Notes under the pieces: generated by a model | What the model was told of the DNA's origin: nothing | The model's input: the letters and a program-made list of their open reading frames with translations, nothing else | Databases searched by the model: none | Position numbers and translations under genes: made by a program | In this document: positions 6,549-10,852 of the stretch, in pieces | Numbering within the stretch: position 1 is the stretch's first letter | Layout: every line of letters starts with the position of its first letter | Source of the DNA: Bacteroidia bacterium | Lineage (GTDB): Bacteria > Bacteroidota > Bacteroidia > Flavobacteriales > Flavobacteriaceae | Assembly (NCBI GenBank): GCA_030431085.1 | Contig: JAUIJW010000064.1 | Span: 1-10,852, forward strand | Direction of reading: 5' to 3' | DNA: 10,852 nucleotides

Positions 6549-9500
6549 ATGAGAAAAGTATTATGGGTGTTTGTATTGTTATGTGGCTTACAAGCTATAG
6601 CACAAGGGGGTAAAGCAGTTTTATCCAATTTTAGAATTGAAAATCAGCACAAAAACAGAATTTATTTTGATAGTTCTGTACCAATTTCAGGGAGTAATAC
6701 CAAGGGGGTTACAGTGACTGGAAAATCTATTTCAGGAATATCTGTGAATTCTGGAGCCAAAGCAGGCCACTATTTTACCGTATCATCAGCATTTACATTT
6801 TGGGATAATAACACGATTCGTTATGAAGGTGGAAGTGATTTAAATGTGGTAGAGTTTACTTTAACATATATAGAAAACAAAATTGAAGAACCAGATTCAA
6901 GTAGTAATATATATTATGTGGCAACAAATGGAAGCGATGGTAATAATGGTACATCATTAAGTTCGCCATTTAGAACAATTCAAAAAGCAGCTTCAGTTGC
7001 AAGAGCAGGTTCTACAGTATGGGTAAAGGCTGGGAATTATGGTAGCGAAAATGTTAGTGTTGGAAATAGTGGTACCGTTTCAAATCCAATTAAATTTATT
7101 GGCTATAAAAATTCGCCTGGTGATATTAACTCAATGTATTATAAATATGGTGATGGAAGTTTAAGTGCAAGTAATATGCCTTTATTAGATGGTAAGAGCA
7201 GAGGGAGTGGTACTGGTTTTAAAATTAGTAGAAATTATGTAATTGTTCGAAATTTTCAGTTAACGAATTATAAAATAGGAATTGCTGGTGGAGGAACTGG
7301 TGTTATTGTTGAAAATTCGTTGACTAGAAATATGGGTAACAATTCTCAATCTGGTTATGGGATTTACCATTCAGGTTCTGGGGTAAATAACAGAATAATA
7401 GATTGTATTGCTATTAATGGTACGATGATGAATTTTAATATAAATACAACATTTACTTTACAGAAAGGTTGTCAATCCTATAGTAATGAGGCATCAGGGA
7501 GTTATTCAACAGATTACTACTATTCTATAAGGAATAGCTATAATATTTTATTAAACAGTTATGGTAAGAGAGATGGAAAATTAGCTCATACTGGTCATGG
7601 GTGCTCTGTGGAGCAAGGATATTCGTATAATGAATATAATTTAATAGAAAATTTAACATCTGTAAACAGTATTAGTGGCCTAGAGTTGAGGCATGGTCAA
7701 ACTCGATATAATGTTGTAAGAGGGCTAAAATCATATGAAGAAGGTTCAGGTTCTGGCGCTACTGGTGGAGTGACTTTTAGAGATGGTACCTATGGGAATG
7801 TAGTTGAAAATTCTGTTTTAAAACCAACCAAAGGGTATAGAGCATTTTATTTTTGGGATACTAAAGAACAAGGAACAGGAGTTGGATCTAATAATCTAAT
7901 AAGGAATAATGTTGTCATTAATGCTGGTATTCAGATTCAAAATACAGCTGGAGGGTCTCAAACGGGTAAAAACAATTCATTTTACAATAATACTTTTGTT
8001 GATGTTGGAACATTAATTGTTAAATCTGCGTCAAATGTATCGTTAAGCAATTTTGAATTTAAAAATAATATTGTTGCAAATACTTCTAATTTTGGAAGAG
8101 GATCTAATTATAGCTCGGGATGGATATTTGAATCCAATAATTTTTATAATGGATTTAATGGTGTAGGAACAAGTAAATTAAGTGTTAATCCTAATTTTGT
8201 TAATGAATCTGGTCTAGATTTCAGGCTAAAATCAAATAGCCCTTTAATTGATAAGGGAGTTAATGTAAAAAATGTTGAATCTGATTTTGATGGTAACGTA
8301 AGACCACAAGGTAAGGGGATTGATATAGGGGCTTTTGAGTATGAAGATCACACCACAAGTAGCGTAGAAGCCAATGCAGGTTCGGATGTAGAGATTTGTG
8401 CAGGCGAATCAGTAACCTTAACAGCAAGTGGCGGTAGTAGTTATGAGTGGAGTAATGGAGAAACAACCAAAAGTATTACGGTGAATCCATCAGCTACCAC
8501 AACTTATACCGTAACGGTATCAGACAACGGAGCATCGGATAGTGATACCGTAGAGGTGACAGTAAATGCTTTGCCAACGGTTAGTGCAGGAGCAGATGTA
8601 ACAATAAATGATGGTGATGAGGTTACTTTAACAGCGAGTGGAGCGGAGACTTATTTATGGAGTACGGGAGCAACCACAGCTAGTATTACAGTATCACCAA
8701 ACAGTACAACGAATTATACAGTAACAGGCGCGAAGAATGGTTGTGAAGCCTCAGATACTGTTGAGGTTGTTGTAAAGTCAGGTGCTAATCCACCTTCTTC
8801 AGGAGTTACTGCTAATGCAGGTTCGGATGTAGAGATTTGTGCAGGCGAATCAGTAACCTTAACAGCAAGTGGCGGTAGTAGCTATGAGTGGAATAATGGA
8901 GAAACTACCAAAAGCATTACGGTGAATCCATCAGCTACCACAACTTATACCGTAACGGTATCAGACAACGGAGCATCGGATAGTGATACCGTGGAGGTGA
9001 CAGTAAATGCTTTGCCAACGGTTAGTGCAGGAGCAGATGTAACAATAAATGATGGTGATGAGGTTATTTTAACAGCGAGTGGAGCGGAGACTTATTTATG
9101 GAGTACGGGAGCAACCACAGCTAGTATTACAGTATCACCAAACAGTACAACGAATTATACAGTAACAGGTGCGAAGAATGGTTGTGAAGCCTCAGACACT
9201 GTTGAGGTAGCGGTGATTCCTACAAGTAGTAAAGGAATTACAGCCGATGCAGGTTCAGACGTGGAGATTTGCGAGGGAGAGCGTGTGACTTTAACAGCAA
9301 GTGGCGGTAGTAGTTATAGATGGAGTAATGGTAAAACAACAAAAAGTATACAAGTTGCACCAGAAAACACAACGACTTATTCTGTGACAGTTTATAAAGA
9401 TAATCTATCAGATACCGATGAGGTAAAAGTGACAGTTAATGAATTGCCTACTGCTAATGCAGGTTCTAATATCACGATTTATGAAGGGCAGAGTACTATC

Positions 9501-10148
9501 TTAACAGCTTCTGGTGGAGACAATTATTTATGGAACACAGGAGCATCTTCTCAGAATATTACAGTAAGTCCAGTTAAAACTAGTATTTATCACGTTACTG
9601 TTTTTAATGAATATGGTTGTGAATCTTCTGACAGTGTTCAAGTTACCGTATTACCTGCAGACCCTGATGCTAATGCTGGAGCAGATATAACAGTTTGTTA
9701 TGGAGAAAGTGCTACCTTAACGGGAAGCGGAGGAGAACAGTTTAGATGGAGTACTGGAGAAACCACTAAAAGTATTATTGTAAACCCTACAAGAACTACC
9801 ATTTATGAGTTAGAGGTTACTAGAAACGGAAAAACAGATGTGGATCATATTACTGTTACTGTAGATTTTTGTAATAATGAAGAAGTTAAAAATGATATAT
9901 CAAATACATTTAATGTGTATCCAAATCCAACTGATGGGATGCTTAATGTAGATGTTAAAGAAGTTAAGTCAGATTACAATATTGATGTATTTAGTTTAAA
10001 TGGCAGTGTAGTTTATAAAGGGGAAATTAAAGCCTCGACCCCAAACTTCACAAAGCATATTGATTTGAGCAGATTTGTGAATGGGGTGTATATCATTAGA
10101 CTTTATAATGCCAATGAGAGTTATGTAAAAAAAGTAGTAAGAATATAA
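6549..10148 (+). CDS. Secreted right-handed beta-helix protein with Ig/PKD-like repeats, T9SS type A sorting domain
   Basis: This is a 1199-residue exported protein, possibly a polysaccharide lyase or epimerase; no activity can be assigned. The signal peptide (MRKVLWVFVLLCGLQAIA) has an AIA cleavage site near residue 18. Residues 20-112 form a beta domain often found before such helices (VLSNFRIEN, IYFDSS, AFTFWDNNTIRYEGG). Residues 121-600 are a parallel beta-helix: YYVATNGSDGNNGTS, then SPFRTIQKAA, the DUF1565/PL9-like opening, many N-rich rungs, and the choice-of-anchor Q ending GIDIGAFEYE. Polar residues recur on successive rungs: His347/His350, Arg381-His382, Arg411-Asp412, Asp437. The DDxxD-type calcium site of classical PL9 enzymes was not found. 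Residues 609-1108 are seven Ig/PKD-like modules in an alternating A-B order. Residues 1119-1199 are a type A T9SS tail (VYPNPTDG, GVYIIRLY, KKVVRI). The start is the ATG at 6549, not the TTG at 6525, because the ATG is followed at once by the signal peptide. Confidence 0.88.
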   Translation: MRKVLWVFVLLCGLQAIAQGGKAVLSNFRIENQHKNRIYFDSSVPISGSNTKGVTVTGKSISGISVNSGAKAGHYFTVSSAFTFWDNNTIRYEGGSDLNVVEFTLTYIENKIEEPDSSSNIYYVATNGSDGNNGTSLSSPFRTIQKAASVARAGSTVWVKAGNYGSENVSVGNSGTVSNPIKFIGYKNSPGDINSMYYKYGDGSLSASNMPLLDGKSRGSGTGFKISRNYVIVRNFQLTNYKIGIAGGGTGVIVENSLTRNMGNNSQSGYGIYHSGSGVNNRIIDCIAINGTMMNFNINTTFTLQKGCQSYSNEASGSYSTDYYYSIRNSYNILLNSYGKRDGKLAHTGHGCSVEQGYSYNEYNLIENLTSVNSISGLELRHGQTRYNVVRGLKSYEEGSGSGATGGVTFRDGTYGNVVENSVLKPTKGYRAFYFWDTKEQGTGVGSNNLIRNNVVINAGIQIQNTAGGSQTGKNNSFYNNTFVDVGTLIVKSASNVSLSNFEFKNNIVANTSNFGRGSNYSSGWIFESNNFYNGFNGVGTSKLSVNPNFVNESGLDFRLKSNSPLIDKGVNVKNVESDFDGNVRPQGKGIDIGAFEYEDHTTSSVEANAGSDVEICAGESVTLTASGGSSYEWSNGETTKSITVNPSATTTYTVTVSDNGASDSDTVEVTVNALPTVSAGADVTINDGDEVTLTASGAETYLWSTGATTASITVSPNSTTNYTVTGAKNGCEASDTVEVVVKSGANPPSSGVTANAGSDVEICAGESVTLTASGGSSYEWNNGETTKSITVNPSATTTYTVTVSDNGASDSDTVEVTVNALPTVSAGADVTINDGDEVILTASGAETYLWSTGATTASITVSPNSTTNYTVTGAKNGCEASDTVEVAVIPTSSKGITADAGSDVEICEGERVTLTASGGSSYRWSNGKTTKSIQVAPENTTTYSVTVYKDNLSDTDEVKVTVNELPTANAGSNITIYEGQSTILTASGGDNYLWNTGASSQNITVSPVKTSIYHVTVFNEYGCESSDSVQVTVLPADPDANAGADITVCYGESATLTGSGGEQFRWSTGETTKSIIVNPTRTTIYELEVTRNGKTDVDHITVTVDFCNNEEVKNDISNTFNVYPNPTDGMLNVDVKEVKSDYNIDVFSLNGSVVYKGEIKASTPNFTKHIDLSRFVNGVYIIRLYNANESYVKKVVRI
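8373..9208 (+). repeat. Near-identical tandem duplication, 441-base unit
   Basis: Positions 8373-8767 and 8814-9208 are 395-base copies offset by exactly 441 bases (147 codons). I count eight differences, about 98% identity. Six are silent; two change residues (Ser to Asn in the WSNG turn, Thr to Ile in the B module). The 46-base linker after the first copy does not match what follows the second copy. The third A-B pair (from 9246) is clearly diverged, so this duplication is much more recent than the array itself. Confidence 0.93.
8373..9872 (+). repeat. Array of seven Ig/PKD-like modules (A1-B1-A2-B2-A3-B3-A4)
   Basis: Modules of about 70-77 codons begin at 8373, 8583, 8814, 9024, 9246, 9456 and 9672. 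All share the core GES/GDE-VTLTASG, a tryptophan in a W-S/N-x-G turn, an SITVxPxxTTxYTV strand and an SDTVEVTV end. Type A modules begin AGSDVEIC and end with a cysteine-free loop. Type B modules begin without cysteine (TINDGD or TIYEGQ) and end with a cysteine loop (NGCE or YGCE). Hand counts of three 60-base samples in A1 (8373-8432, lines at 8461 and 8521) average near 45% G+C, against about 30-32% in two samples from the helix. The array likely acts as a spacer or carbohydrate-binding stalk. Confidence 0.85.
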
Positions 10149-10169
10149 AAGAATTAACAGGATATAAAG

Positions 10170-10195
10170 AAGGAGCTAATTTAGCTCCTTTTTTT
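10170..10195 (+). terminator. Rho-independent terminator after the beta-helix gene
   Basis: AAGGAGCTA (10170-10178) pairs perfectly with TAGCTCCTT (10182-10190), closing a three-base loop (ATT, wider if the last A-T pair opens). It runs into seven T (10189-10195). It lies 21 bases after the stop codon of the beta-helix gene. Confidence 0.9.
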
Positions 10196-10540
10196 ATGCA
10201 ATTTTTTTAAATATTTATCGTTCATAGATTTAGTTATGTTATTATACATAATTTAATTACTTTTGAAAAAAAGAAAAAGAAATAGCTTAATGATGACTTC
10301 ATCCCCTTATCAAGTCTGTTTATTAGGTTTCATTCTATATGTTAATGAAATTTAAACAGAAACAGATAACAAATCAATTTTTGGTGTGGTGACTACTAAA
10401 TAAACATAGTTTTATTTGATAAACTATTGTCTGCACTATTTCTTTATATTTTAATGTGATTTTTATATCTTAGTTTGTGACTAGGAGAGGCGAAGCCGTT
10501 TTAACTCTTTAGGTTTAATGAAGGCTTAGAAATATATTCA
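10196..10540 (+). other. 345-base AT-rich spacer before the acyltransferase gene
   Basis: No gene is supported on either strand here. The spacer contains one exact -7 promoter match (10258-10265) and an imperfect hairpin around 10404-10430, with ATAGTTT (10406-10412) opposite AAACTAT (10421-10427) and an eight-base loop. A tiny GGC-GAA-GCC inverted repeat lies at about 10489-10497. None is followed by a T-run, so none is called a terminator. A minus-strand frame running back from 10806 is the antisense shadow of the acyltransferase. Confidence 0.6.
10258..10265 (+). promoter_or_regulatory. Candidate -7 element (TACTTTTG)
   Basis: TACTTTTG matches TAnnTTTG exactly and lies in the spacer between a terminator and the acyltransferase start. 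No TTG is present at the expected -33 distance, and the implied leader of about 270 bases is long. It is kept only as the best candidate in this gap. Confidence 0.25.
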
Positions 10541-10852
10541 ATGAAAAAAAGTTTAATGAAATTAGCCCAAAAACAAATGGGCACGGCGAACTTAGAAGCT
10601 AAAAATCCAAATGGATTGTTAAAGTCTTTTTTAGGAAAGATTTTACAAGTTTTTGCCATGACAAGGTTTCCAATAGGTTCAAAAGTTAGATGTGCTATTG
10701 AACGACTAAGAGGTGTTAATATTGGTAAAAATGTATTTTTAGGAGGAGGCAATGTATTAGATAGGGTAAGGCCAGACTTAATCACTATTGAAGATGATGT
10801 ATCCATTTCTGGAGGGGTTTATATCTTAACACATTCTAACCCTACAGCACCA
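10541..10852 (+). CDS. Hexapeptide-repeat acyltransferase, N-terminal part (3' end outside window)
   Basis: The first 104 codons of a left-handed beta-helix (LbH) acyltransferase are visible, with the frame open to the end of the window. After a basic, helical N-terminus (MKKSLMKLAQKQ; residues 1-55 or so), the hexapeptide pattern begins with GVNIGKNVFLGGGN. It continues with LITIEDDVSISGGVYILTHS, the expected strand and turn order ending in a histidine-serine at the position where such enzymes place the catalytic histidine. Family members (WbbJ, WcaF, maltose or serine O-acetyltransferase type) transfer acetyl from acetyl-CoA to sugars, often on capsule or O-antigen precursors in the cytoplasm. 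The acceptor cannot be told from this fragment. The ATG at 10541 is the first start after an in-frame stop at 10502-10504. It may begin an envelope-polysaccharide cluster continuing beyond the window. Confidence 0.8.
   Translation, partial: MKKSLMKLAQKQMGTANLEAKNPNGLLKSFLGKILQVFAMTRFPIGSKVRCAIERLRGVNIGKNVFLGGGNVLDRVRPDLITIEDDVSISGGVYILTHSNPTAP

Noticed and set aside
6900..8350. Assigning the beta-helix domain to pectate lyase family PL9
   Set aside because: The opening resembles PL9, but the aspartate cluster that binds catalytic calcium in PL9 was not found, so only a general beta-helix call is made.
8260..8466. 68-codon minus-strand open frame
   Set aside because: It overlaps the helix/repeat junction of the beta-helix gene. 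Its His/Leu/Tyr-rich product is the antisense of Asn/Asp/Ser codons.
8373..9872. Repeat array considered as a CRISPR or mobile-element repeat
   Set aside because: The repeats are long, continuous in one reading frame and encode Ig/PKD-like protein modules; there are no short spacers, inverted ends or transposase.
10501..10806. 101-codon minus-strand open frame
   Set aside because: It is antisense to the acyltransferase, whose + strand frame has clear hexapeptide repeats.

Overview
The window is AT-rich and reads as a chromosome segment from a member of the Bacteroidota, most likely a flavobacterium (family Flavobacteriaceae). The evidence is two very large secreted proteins with type IX secretion system (T9SS) C-terminal sorting domains, which are restricted to this phylum, together with TAnnTTTG-type promoter elements, little sign of Shine-Dalgarno sequences, and protein modules typical of flavobacterial surface proteins. 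I cannot name a species. All genes seen are on the + strand.

Layout. Positions 1-407 hold the C-terminal end of citrate synthase (gltA), closed by a strong hairpin terminator (426-472). Only 15 bases after its T-run starts a complete arginase gene (488-1438). After a 136-base gap with a good -7 promoter element lies a 1464-residue secreted protein (1575-5969). It has a signal peptide, two tandem leucine-rich-repeat modules, two Ig-like 'choice-of-anchor D' type domains, a lamin-tail-like domain, the long region usual in type C T9SS cargo, and a type C sorting domain. Two consecutive hairpins follow (5999-6064), the second being a terminator. A 484-base AT-rich spacer with no convincing gene comes next. 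Then comes a 1199-residue secreted right-handed beta-helix protein (6549-10148), which resembles polysaccharide lyases or epimerases. It ends in seven Ig/PKD-like modules, including a 98%-identical 395-base tandem duplication, and a type A T9SS sorting domain. After its terminator (10170-10195) and a 345-base spacer, the window ends inside a hexapeptide-repeat acyltransferase gene (10541 onward).

How the genes fit together. The first two genes are housekeeping or catabolic: the TCA cycle and arginine breakdown to ornithine and urea. The two giant genes look like independent transcription units encoding exported, probably surface-attached proteins. One is a likely adhesion or binding scaffold. 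The other may act on an extracellular polysaccharide. The closing acyltransferase fits a role in sugar or envelope polysaccharide modification, but no operon link is visible. I do not see CRISPR arrays, insertion sequences, tRNA or rRNA genes, or an obvious new multi-gene system. The most unusual material is the internal architecture of the two secreted proteins.
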